From the NCBI GenBank assembly GCA_002381125.1, contig DFUT01000037.1, positions 1 to 29,733 on the forward strand: DNA of 29,733 nt, in the 5' to 3' direction. Positions within the stretch are counted from its first letter, which is position 1. Each line of letters begins with the position of its first letter. The notes under the pieces are model-generated. The model saw only the letters and a program-made list of their open reading frames with translations. It ran no database searches and had not been told where the DNA came from. Position numbers and translations under genes: made by a program. This document shows positions 15,551-23,292 of this stretch, piece after piece. Source of the stretch: Bacteroidales bacterium UBA4179 (GTDB taxonomy: Bacteria > Bacteroidota > Bacteroidia > Bacteroidales > Dysgonomonadaceae).

Positions 15551-17446
15551 ATGAGTAAACAAAGAGAGAAACTTTTTACTGATTTTCCACCTGTTTCTAC
15601 CGAAGAATGGATGAAGAAAATCATTGCCGACCTCAAAGGTGTTGATTTTCAAAAAAAAATGGTATGGAAAACAAATGAAGGTTTTAATGTAAATCCTTTT
15701 TACCGAGCCGAAGATATTGTGGATTTAAAATGGACTGACAATTTGCCCGGCCAATTTCCATATGTAAGAGGCACAAAAAAGGAAAATGTGTGGTATGTTC
15801 GGCGAGAAATAGAGGTAGATGATTTCCACGCTGCTAATCAAGAGGCTGTTGCCTTATTAAAAAGGGGGGTGAATTCTTTGGGTTTTCACATACAAAAAAA
15901 GGATGTAACTCCGGAAGATATTGCGCTTTTATTACACGATATCGCTCCCGATAAAATTGAATTGAATTTTAGCACGAATGAAGGTAATGAAGTTCAATTG
16001 GCGCGTATCGTTGTAAATTATATACAGGGTTTGAATTTGGATCCGATGGAATGTTTCGGTTCGATTGAATATGATCCTTTCCGCATTATTCTTCAAGAAG
16101 GTCGTGATAATGCCGATTGGGAGAATGAAGTGGTGGAGATTGTTAAAATCACGATTCCGCTGCCTCGTTATCGGTCAATTTTGGTTAGCGGCAATCTTTT
16201 TTCCGATGCAGGTGCTTATCTCTATCAGGAACTTGGTTTCAGCCTTTCTCATGGGACCGAGATATTGAATAAACTTGTTGAAAAAGGCATAGAGCCGGAT
16301 ATGGCGGCAAAAAAAATAAAATTTAGTCTCGGTGTGAGTTCCAATTATTTTATGGAAATTGCCAAATTTCGTGCAGCCAGGTGGTTATGGGCTGAAATTG
16401 TAAATGCTTATCAACCGTCTTGTACGCATGATTGTCCCAATAAGACAGAAGATACTTGTAGGTGTGCCGCGAAGATGAATATTCATGTTACTACAGCACA
16501 GTTTAACCAAACGTTGTACGATCCCTATGTAAACATGCTACGTACACAGACCGAAGCCATGTCGGCTATCATCGGTATGGTAGACTCTCTGACAGTACGT
16601 CCGTTTGATGAAACCTTTGAAATACCTACCGAATTTGGTAACCGCATTGCTGTAAATCAGCAATTATTGTTGAAAGAAGAATCACATTTCGATAAAATAA
16701 CCGATCCGTCGGCCGGGTCTTATTATATTGAGAATCTTACGGGTGCTCTAGCAGAACAAGCATGGAAACTTTTTCTTGAAATCGATGAAAAAGGTTTTTA
16801 TGAAGCGTTGAGGTCGGGTGTTGTTCAGGATGCAGTGAATGCATCGGCTGAAGCTCGTTTCAAAGCGCTCTCCAACAGAAAGGAAATTTTGGTGGGCACC
16901 AATCAATACCCTAATCCCAATGAAACGATGGCTGATAAAATTCAAGTAAACCTTTCGAATGAATGCGTTGATAGGGAAGTAGAAGAGGCTCCTCTTAAAA
17001 AACTAAATAAAAGTCGTCTTGCCGAACCGTTCAATACTTTGCGCTTAGCTACCGAAAAAAGTGGAATACGACCAAAAGTATTTATGCTGACCATCGGCAA
17101 TTTGGCTATGCGTCTTGCTCGTTCACAATTTTCAGGCAATTTTTTTGCCTGCGCAGGTTATGAAATTATCGATAATCTTGGATTTGAGACCCTAGAGGAG
17201 GGTGTTAAAGCTGCTCGAGAAAAAGATGCGGATATCGTTGTCCTTTGTTCCGGCGATGAAGAATATGCAACGCTTGCGCCTGAAGCATTTGAGTTGTTGA
17301 AGGATGGGAAGGAAATTCTTGTTGTTGCCGGTGCACCTAAATGTATGGACGAATTGAAAGAAAAAGGCATCGAACATTTTATTCACGTCCGCAGTAACGT
17401 ATTGGAGACATTAAGAGCGTTCAATTCATTGTTGGGAATAGCATAA
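15551..17446 (+). CDS. mutA: Methylmalonyl-CoA mutase small subunit
   Basis: It is the non-catalytic partner of MutB in the heterodimer that interconverts succinyl-CoA and (R)-methylmalonyl-CoA, the key step of propionate formation. It has 631 residues, the usual size. Conserved blocks include FPYVRGTKKEN, FMEIAKFRAARWLWAEIV, YDPYVNMLRTQTEAMSAIIG and DPSAGSYYIENLTGALAEQAWKLF. The C-terminal B12-type domain lacks the cobalamin DxHxxG motif: the equivalent strand reads LTIGNLAMRLARSQFSG, as expected for MutA. Between residues 291 and 305 there is a cysteine cluster, C-x3-C-x7-C-x-C, in a loop that differs from the homologues I recall. menA begins 3 bp after the stop. Confidence 0.93.
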   Translation: MSKQREKLFTDFPPVSTEEWMKKIIADLKGVDFQKKMVWKTNEGFNVNPFYRAEDIVDLKWTDNLPGQFPYVRGTKKENVWYVRREIEVDDFHAANQEAVALLKRGVNSLGFHIQKKDVTPEDIALLLHDIAPDKIELNFSTNEGNEVQLARIVVNYIQGLNLDPMECFGSIEYDPFRIILQEGRDNADWENEVVEIVKITIPLPRYRSILVSGNLFSDAGAYLYQELGFSLSHGTEILNKLVEKGIEPDMAAKKIKFSLGVSSNYFMEIAKFRAARWLWAEIVNAYQPSCTHDCPNKTEDTCRCAAKMNIHVTTAQFNQTLYDPYVNMLRTQTEAMSAIIGMVDSLTVRPFDETFEIPTEFGNRIAVNQQLLLKEESHFDKITDPSAGSYYIENLTGALAEQAWKLFLEIDEKGFYEALRSGVVQDAVNASAEARFKALSNRKEILVGTNQYPNPNETMADKIQVNLSNECVDREVEEAPLKKLNKSRLAEPFNTLRLATEKSGIRPKVFMLTIGNLAMRLARSQFSGNFFACAGYEIIDNLGFETLEEGVKAAREKDADIVVLCSGDEEYATLAPEAFELLKDGKEILVVAGAPKCMDELKEKGIEHFIHVRSNVLETLRAFNSLLGIA

Positions 17447-17449
17447 AGG

Positions 17450-18358
17450 ATGAGCAAAGAAAGAAAAACAAAGGATTGGATCATAGCCACCCGACCATGG
17501 TCGTTCCCGGCTTCTACCATGCCGGCATTAGTAACCATTTCTTATATTTATTTTTTGAAAGGCGAAATATCTACCGAGATTAACTGGTGGTATGGGGTAT
17601 TGGCATTCATCGGTGCTTGCATTTTTCAGGCAAGCGGAAATCTGATCGGCGATTATTTCGATTTTAAGTATGGTGTTGATCGAGAAGAGTCTTTTGGGTC
17701 GAGCCGCATGTTGGTGGATGGAATTTTTTCTCCCAAGACCATCTTGAATTATGGGATCGTGATGTTGATTATCGGTATTGGGTTGGGATTATTTCTTTTT
17801 GTCCATACCGGACCCGATTTGCTTTGGATTGGCGTTGTAGGCGTTTTGGCAACTGTTTTTTATTATAAATTGAAGTTTGTTGCTTTGGGCGATCTGGTAA
17901 TTTTCATTGTTTATGGTCCCTTGATTGGTTTGGGTACGGCTTTTGTGATGACCAATCAATTGATGTGGAATGTTGTTTTACTTAACATTCCAATAGCATT
18001 TTTGGTGGTTAATATTTTGCACGCCAATAATATGCGCGACATTCGCGACGACAGCAAAGCTCATATCCGAACGCATGCTATCGCTTTGGGAATGAAGAGG
18101 GCAAAAGTTCAATATCTCCTCTTGGCCATTGGGGCTTACGTTGGAGTTTTGTTGATGGTTGTTTTCGGTATGGTTCATCCCCTAGCGTTGATCGTTTTTC
18201 TTTCATTGCCTCTTGAATTGAAAAATTTAAAACAAATGAGAAAGGCCGAAGTTGAAAAACCTGAATTGATTAAAGATTTGGATGCAAATTCGGCTCAATT
18301 TGTTTTAGTATTTAGTTTGTTGTTTGCGCTAGCAAACTTTATTGCCGCCGGATTATGA
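17450..18358 (+). CDS. menA: 1,4-dihydroxy-2-naphthoate polyprenyltransferase (MenA, UbiA superfamily)
   Basis: This integral membrane enzyme attaches the polyprenyl tail to dihydroxynaphthoate, the last-but-one step of menaquinone synthesis. At 302 residues it has about eight to nine hydrophobic segments. The first Asp-rich motif is N64-LIGDYFDFKYGVD (Asp68, Asp71, Asp77), which is the MenA form of the UbiA motif. The second is NNMRDIRDDSKAHIRTHAIALG (from about 193), also MenA-like. TRPWSFPASTMPAL near the N-terminus is typical of MenA. The start is set by a 3-bp spacing from the mutA stop, with AAAGGATG giving a weak ribosome site. Its stop overlaps the start of the CPBP gene by 4 bp, so mutA, menA and CPBP are almost certainly translated from one message. 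Confidence 0.9.
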   Translation: MSKERKTKDWIIATRPWSFPASTMPALVTISYIYFLKGEISTEINWWYGVLAFIGACIFQASGNLIGDYFDFKYGVDREESFGSSRMLVDGIFSPKTILNYGIVMLIIGIGLGLFLFVHTGPDLLWIGVVGVLATVFYYKLKFVALGDLVIFIVYGPLIGLGTAFVMTNQLMWNVVLLNIPIAFLVVNILHANNMRDIRDDSKAHIRTHAIALGMKRAKVQYLLLAIGAYVGVLLMVVFGMVHPLALIVFLSLPLELKNLKQMRKAEVEKPELIKDLDANSAQFVLVFSLLFALANFIAAGL

Positions 18359-18969
18359 AAAGAATAATTTTTGCCGTCATCGTAGCTGCTGTATTTTGGT
18401 TCGTGATGTTTTCGCCATGGACGAGAGATTATGTGAATTTTTGGGTTACGATGGCATGTGCGGGAATTACTCTGATACTGATGAGTGTTTTTTGGGGGGA
18501 GAATTTCATAAACCAATTTTCTTTCTCGGTAAAAGACGTCCTTATCGGTGTAAGTTCAGCGGTGGTATTGTACGGAGTATTTTATCTCGGTGATTACTTT
18601 TCTAAGCTGCTTTTCGATTTTGCCAAAGATCAAGTGGCAAATATTTACCTTCTTAAAGAAGGAGAAAACGAATGGTGTCTTGGTTTGTTGCTCATCTTAT
18701 TGGTTGGTCCTGCCGAAGAAATCTTTTGGCGTGGCTATATTCAACGCACGTTGGAGTCAATATGCGGAGCATGGGTGGCATTGGTTGTCACTGTTTTGAT
18801 TTATACTTTGGTGCATATTTGGTCGTTTAATTTTATGCTTATTATGTCTGCCCTGGTCTGTGGCGCATTTTGGGGTTTACTTTATAAGTATAACAAAAAT
18901 CCGGTAACGCTGATAATTTCTCATGCATTGTGGGATGTATCGGTGTTCGTTTTGTTTCCGATTGTCTGA
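18355..18969 (+). CDS. CPBP-family intramembrane metalloprotease (CAAX protease-like)
   Basis: This 204-residue membrane protein keeps all the catalytic motifs of the CPBP (ABI/CAAX, Rce1-like) family: Glu121-Glu122-x3-Arg126 in PAEEIFWRGYIQ, His154 in LVHIWSFN, and His190-x3-Asp194 in SHALWDV. These residues form the glutamate-activated protease site within the membrane. About six hydrophobic segments are visible. Bacterial members are involved in prenyl-protein-like processing, bacteriocin self-immunity or membrane stress, but most have no known substrate. The ATGA overlap with menA (18355-18358) indicates translational coupling. Its place beside a prenyltransferase is suggestive, but no shared pathway is established. 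Confidence 0.88.
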   Translation: MKRIIFAVIVAAVFWFVMFSPWTRDYVNFWVTMACAGITLILMSVFWGENFINQFSFSVKDVLIGVSSAVVLYGVFYLGDYFSKLLFDFAKDQVANIYLLKEGENEWCLGLLLILLVGPAEEIFWRGYIQRTLESICGAWVALVVTVLIYTLVHIWSFNFMLIMSALVCGAFWGLLYKYNKNPVTLIISHALWDVSVFVLFPIV

Positions 18970-18973
18970 AATG

Positions 18974-19011
18974 TTTGGCAATTCTCCTCGAAAATGATAG
19001 GAGTAGCCAAA
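18974..19011 (+). other. Interrupted hairpin in the leader of mutB
   Basis: TTTGGC (18974-18979) pairs with GCCAAA (19006-19011), and CTCCT (18984-18988) with AGGAG (18999-19003), separated by an asymmetric internal loop. No T run follows. It occupies the 118-bp gap between the CPBP gene and mutB. It could protect the end of the upstream message, act as an RNase site or modulate mutB. No clear promoter box was found in the gap. Confidence 0.4.
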
Positions 19012-19087
19012 TAGAGTAAGATAAATATGATATAATTGAATAATAAATAGAAAACTCTTTTTTTAAGAGAAAGAAAAGATAAGATTT

Positions 19088-21238
19088 ATGAAACCGAATT
19101 TCAAAAACATTGACATTAAATCGGTCGGCTTCACACCTACTAATGTGTCGGAGTGGATCGAAAAAAATGAAATTAAAGCCAATTGGCTTACACCTGAACA
19201 AATCCCGGTAAAATCCGTATATACAAAAGAAGACCTTGAGGGGATGGAGCATCTGAACTATGCTGCCGGGATACCCCCGTTTCTTCGTGGACCGTACTCT
19301 ACGATGTACGTGGTGCGTCCTTGGACAATTCGTCAATACGCAGGTTTTTCCACTGCCGAAGAATCGAACGCCTTTTACCGTCGTAGTTTGGCCGCAGGAC
19401 AAAAGGGATTGTCCGTGGCCTTTGATTTGCCTACGCACCGTGGATACGATGCCGACAACGAACGTGTGGTTGGAGATGTGGGTAAGGCGGGTGTGTCCAT
19501 TTGTTCGGTAGAAGACATGAAGATATTGTTCGAGGGTATTCCTTTGAATAAAATGTCTGTTTCGATGACAATGAATGGTGCTGTTCTTCCAATACTTGCT
19601 TTCTATATTGTTGCAGCGCAAGAGCAGGGTGCCAAACTTGAAGAGTTGAGCGGAACCATTCAAAATGATATTCTGAAAGAATTCATGGTGCGTAATACTT
19701 ACATTTATCCGCCCGATTTTTCGATGCGAATTATTGCCGATATTTTTGCCTATACTTCCAAAAATATGCCGAAGTTCAATTCCATATCTATTTCGGGTTA
19801 TCATATGCAAGAAGCAGGGGCAACGGCCGATATCGAGTTGGCTTATACTTTAGCTGACGGTATAGAATATTTGCGTACGGGTATCAATGCCGGAATCGAT
19901 ATCGATTCATTTGCTCCGCGTCTTTCATTTTTCTGGGGAATCGGGATGAACCATTTTATGGAAATTGCGAAGATGCGTGCTGCACGTATGCTGTGGGCTA
20001 AAATTGTTAAAAGTTTTGGGGCTAAGAATCCCAAATCGATGGCGTTGCGTACGCACTCTCAAACGTCGGGTTGGTCACTCACCGCACAAGATCCTTACAA
20101 TAATGTTGGGCGAACCTGTATTGAAGCGCTGGCAGCTGCTTTGGGACATACCCAGTCGCTTCATACCAATGCATTGGACGAGGCAATTTCTTTACCGACC
20201 GATTTTTCTGCTCGAATTGCACGAAATACCCAAATCTATCTTCAGGAAGAAACCTTTATTACCAAACAAATTGATCCATGGGCAGGTTCTTATTATGTTG
20301 AAACGCTTACCAACGAATTAGCCCATCGTGCTTGGGATCTTATTCAAGAGATTGAAAAGCTTGGAGGAATGGCCAAAGCTATTGAAACAGGACTCCCCAA
20401 AATGCGGATAGAGGAAGCGGCTGCACGTATTCAAGCTCGTATTGATTCGGGAATTCAAAAGATTATTGGTGTTAATGTGTATTGTCTCGATGAAGAAGAA
20501 CCCATTGATATTTTGGAGGTGGATAATACGGAAGTACGCAAACGCCAGATTGAAAGGTTGAACCATCTGAGAGCTACCCGTGACAATGATGCGGTTGAAA
20601 AAGCATTGGATGCCATAACCAAATGTGTGGAAACCAAAGAAGGAAATCTATTGGAATTATCGATTGAGGCAGCACGTGCTCGCGCTACATTGGGCGAAAT
20701 ATCGTATGCCTGTGAAAAAGTCGTAGGTCGTTATAATGCTGTAACAAGAACAATTTCAGGAGTGTATTCATCAGAAGCAAAAGGAGACACATTGCTCCGG
20801 GAAGCACGTGATCTCACAGACAAATTTGCCAAAAAAGAAGGCCGTAGGCCAAGAATCATGATAGCCAAAATGGGGCAAGACGGGCATGATCGTGGTGCTA
20901 AAGTGGTAGCAACGGGTTATGCCGATTGTGGTTTTGATGTGGATATGGGGCCCTTGTTTCAAACACCGGCCGAAGCTGCCCGGCAGGCAGTGGAAAACGA
21001 TGTTCATGTCTTGGGCGTTTCATCGTTAGCCGGAGGGCACAAAACGTTAATTCCACAAGTAATAGAAGAATTGAAAAAACTTGGTCGCCCCGATATCATT
21101 GTAATTGCCGGTGGAGTTATTCCTCCTCAGGATTACGATTTTCTGTATAAAGCAGGTGTTGCGGCTATTTTTGGTCCCGGTACACCGGTAACGAAATCTG
21201 CATGCGAAATTATGCGCATTTTGTTGGAAGAAAATTAA
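19088..21238 (+). CDS. mutB: Methylmalonyl-CoA mutase large (catalytic) subunit
   Basis: This adenosylcobalamin enzyme converts succinyl-CoA to (R)-methylmalonyl-CoA and back. It has 716 residues, the normal length. The TIM-barrel domain has RGPYSTMYVVRPWTIRQYAGFS, FDLPTHRGYDADNERVVGDVGKAGV, QNDILKEFMVRNTYIYPP and SGYHMQEAGAT, all near-invariant in the family. The C-terminal B12 domain has the cobalt-ligand motif DGHDRG (Asp598, His600, Gly603), then GFDVDMGPLFQTP and VIAGGVIPPQDYDFL. Together with MutA it forms the active heterodimer. It stands 118 bp after the CPBP gene in the same direction and ends at an intrinsic terminator. The mutase-associated G-protein MeaB and the epimerase are not in the window. 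Confidence 0.96.
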   Translation: MKPNFKNIDIKSVGFTPTNVSEWIEKNEIKANWLTPEQIPVKSVYTKEDLEGMEHLNYAAGIPPFLRGPYSTMYVVRPWTIRQYAGFSTAEESNAFYRRSLAAGQKGLSVAFDLPTHRGYDADNERVVGDVGKAGVSICSVEDMKILFEGIPLNKMSVSMTMNGAVLPILAFYIVAAQEQGAKLEELSGTIQNDILKEFMVRNTYIYPPDFSMRIIADIFAYTSKNMPKFNSISISGYHMQEAGATADIELAYTLADGIEYLRTGINAGIDIDSFAPRLSFFWGIGMNHFMEIAKMRAARMLWAKIVKSFGAKNPKSMALRTHSQTSGWSLTAQDPYNNVGRTCIEALAAALGHTQSLHTNALDEAISLPTDFSARIARNTQIYLQEETFITKQIDPWAGSYYVETLTNELAHRAWDLIQEIEKLGGMAKAIETGLPKMRIEEAAARIQARIDSGIQKIIGVNVYCLDEEEPIDILEVDNTEVRKRQIERLNHLRATRDNDAVEKALDAITKCVETKEGNLLELSIEAARARATLGEISYACEKVVGRYNAVTRTISGVYSSEAKGDTLLREARDLTDKFAKKEGRRPRIMIAKMGQDGHDRGAKVVATGYADCGFDVDMGPLFQTPAEAARQAVENDVHVLGVSSLAGGHKTLIPQVIEELKKLGRPDIIVIAGGVIPPQDYDFLYKAGVAAIFGPGTPVTKSACEIMRILLEEN

Positions 21239-21259
21239 AGGGTGTTTTTACTTTATCGT

Positions 21260-21300
21260 AACCGTCTCCGCGAACATAAAAATTTCGGAGACGGTTTTTT
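21260..21300 (+). terminator. Intrinsic terminator between mutB and hemH
   Basis: AACCGTCTCCG (21260-21270) pairs perfectly with CGGAGACGGTT (21286-21296), followed by a T run to 21300. It lies between two converging genes. The T run on the plus strand suits mutB; on the minus strand the stem could also stop transcription from hemH, though no long T run follows there. Confidence 0.85.
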
Positions 21301-21302
21301 GA

Positions 21303-22271
21303 TTATGCTCCCGAAATGATTTTCCAAATTGCTTCTACAAAATAAGGAGCATCATTGAGAGAGGGAACGAATGTGAACTCTTCACCCCCGGCTTCCATAA
21401 ATAGTTGTCGAGCTTCAATATCGATGTCGTAAAGTGTTTCCATGTTATCAACGGGAAAGCCGGGAGCCATTGCGACGATTTTTTTCCATCCTTGTTTGGC
21501 AATTTCTCCAATTTCGGTTGACAAGTATGGCTTTAGCCATCCTCTTCCGCGTTGAGATGTATACAAAAGAATAACATTTTTTGCAGGTATTTGCAATTGA
21601 TCCAAAAGAAGACGATTGGTTTCTTTTAGCTGGTATACATAATCAAAATCCTTCCCTTTTTCCCATGCCTTTTCCACGTGGGTGAGAGGCAAACTGTGAT
21701 AGCTTAAAATCAACTTGTCGAATTCTTTTTCGAGGTAAGGTTTTGCATGAGTTGCAAGTGCATGGATGTAAGCCGGGTGATTGAAATAAGGTTTTACGAT
21801 TTTAAGACGGAAAGAATGTGGTCGTTTGTAAAATATACGCCCTATTTCGTCAATGGCTGTCTGTGTGGTAGCTTGCGTATATTGTGGAAAAAGAGGGAAA
21901 ACCACCACTTCGTGGATCAGGGGACATTTTTCTTCTAATTTGTTGATGGCTTGCGAAAAATTGGGTTCTCCATAGCGCATCGCAATTTCTACGGGGATGT
22001 TTTTTTTGGACTCCAGTTCGTCCGCAAGTTTTTGCATGAAATAAAGAAGAGGGGAGATTTCAGGTTCTTCTTTGCGCCAGATTTGTTTGTATTTTTTTAC
22101 CGATTTGGATACAGATATAGGAGCAATGATGTTTCGTGCCAAGAAATTCGACAACCACTCCGATCTTCCCATAACCAAGGGGTCGGACAACATGTCTCCG
22201 ATAAATTTTTGTACTTCGACTTTTTCATGATTTGCGGGGGTTCCCACATTGACCAATACGATACCTCGCAT
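21303..22271 (-). CDS. hemH: Ferrochelatase
   Basis: It inserts Fe2+ into protoporphyrin IX (or acts on coproporphyrin III in some lineages) to finish heme synthesis. It has 322 residues. Family blocks are LVNVGTP (6-12), VVFPLFPQYTQATTQT (123-138), and the proposed catalytic His192 in ILSYHSLPL, with Glu278 in PGFPVDNMETLYDID; these correspond to His183 and Glu264 of B. subtilis. The block after His192 is divergent: homologues usually have HGxPxR, while here it is HSLPLTH. It lacks the cysteine cluster of Fe-S ferrochelatases. Many Bacteroidales lack early heme genes but keep this one to use acquired porphyrin. It starts 15 bp after manA, so it is the last gene of the minus-strand run. Confidence 0.88.
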   Translation of the reverse strand: MRGIVLVNVGTPANHEKVEVQKFIGDMLSDPLVMGRSEWLSNFLARNIIAPISVSKSVKKYKQIWRKEEPEISPLLYFMQKLADELESKKNIPVEIAMRYGEPNFSQAINKLEEKCPLIHEVVVFPLFPQYTQATTQTAIDEIGRIFYKRPHSFRLKIVKPYFNHPAYIHALATHAKPYLEKEFDKLILSYHSLPLTHVEKAWEKGKDFDYVYQLKETNRLLLDQLQIPAKNVILLYTSQRGRGWLKPYLSTEIGEIAKQGWKKIVAMAPGFPVDNMETLYDIDIEARQLFMEAGGEEFTFVPSLNDAPYFVEAIWKIISGA

Positions 22272-22286
22272 GTTTTTTTAATTGAC

Positions 22287-23264
22287 TTATTCTACATAGG
22301 TTTCCAATATTTTGGTATATGTCGACGGAATTAATTCTACGGCATTTGTATCTGCCGGTATAAGAAGCGATTCGCCTTGATGCAGCGAAAGGGTATTTCC
22401 TTTGTTGTCTTTGATCGTACTTTTGCCTTCGATGCAGATATAAATCACAAATGAATCGAGTTGATGGTATAAGCGCGTCAAGGTTTGATTCATTTCCAGT
22501 AAATTAGTAGTAAAATAAGGACACTTCACTAATTGTACCGGCCGGTTGGGCGAGGGCACATACTCCGTTTTGTATGAATCGTATACAGTATAATCAATGG
22601 CATCTTTTGCCAATTCGGTATGTAATTCTCGAGGATTGCCATCGGCATCTTTTCGATTGTAATCGTAAATGCGATAAGTGATGTCTGAGGTCTGTTGAAT
22701 TTCGGCAATAAAACAACCCGCTCCGATGGCATGTACTCGACCGGCAGGTATGAAAAACACATCTCCGGGTTTTACATGATGTTTTTTTAATGTTTCAATG
22801 AATGTGTCGTTTTTTATTCTTTCGACGTATTCGTCGGGAGTAATTTTTTTTGCAAATCCCGAATATATGAAAGCATCGGGAGTGGCGTTGATCACATACC
22901 ACATTTCGGTTTTTCCGAATGAATTATGTCTTTTTTTTGCAAGTTCGTCATCGGGATGTACCTGAATGGATAAATTTTCTCGAGCGTCGATAAATTTTAT
23001 CAGCAAAGGAAATGTATTGCCGTATTTTTCATATACTTTTTTCCCTACGAGTCGACTTCCGGTTTTCAAGATAAGTTCTTGGAGGGACGTTCCTGCGAGA
23101 TCTCCATTGGAGATAACGGAAATATGGTCTTTTACCCCTGATATTTCCCAACTTTCACCAATGCCGTCCCGAGGGGGAGTGATTTGTTTGAATTTGCAGA
23201 TTTCGGATCCACCCCAAATAACGGGTTTAAGAATAGGTTCAAATTTAAAAGGATATAAATTCAT
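22287..23264 (-). CDS. manA: Mannose-6-phosphate isomerase, class I
   Basis: This zinc enzyme interconverts mannose-6-phosphate and fructose-6-phosphate, feeding GDP-sugars or mannose catabolism. It has 325 residues, typical of the short Bacteroidetes/Firmicutes type. The zinc ligands are recognisable: Gln101 and His103 in IQVHPDDELA, Glu120 in KTEMWYV and His178 in PAGRVHAIGAG. The N-terminus KPVIWGGSEI and the block GESWEIS are also diagnostic. The C-terminal cupin ends with HQGESLLIPADTNAVEL. It sits 28 bp downstream of glgB and 15 bp upstream of hemH on the same strand, so it is likely part of one message. The enzyme is cytoplasmic; no signal peptide is visible. Confidence 0.93.
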   Translation of the reverse strand: MNLYPFKFEPILKPVIWGGSEICKFKQITPPRDGIGESWEISGVKDHISVISNGDLAGTSLQELILKTGSRLVGKKVYEKYGNTFPLLIKFIDARENLSIQVHPDDELAKKRHNSFGKTEMWYVINATPDAFIYSGFAKKITPDEYVERIKNDTFIETLKKHHVKPGDVFFIPAGRVHAIGAGCFIAEIQQTSDITYRIYDYNRKDADGNPRELHTELAKDAIDYTVYDSYKTEYVPSPNRPVQLVKCPYFTTNLLEMNQTLTRLYHQLDSFVIYICIEGKSTIKDNKGNTLSLHQGESLLIPADTNAVELIPSTYTKILETYVE

Positions 23265-23292
23265 GTGTTAGTTTATTTTTTTCAGCTTTGAT

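Noticed and set aside
18842..19810. Open minus-strand frame of 322 codons opposite the CPBP and mutB genes
   Set aside because: It lies antisense to well-recognised genes, has no recognisable domain, is rich in His/Arg/Ser as shadow frames are, and spans two unrelated genes.
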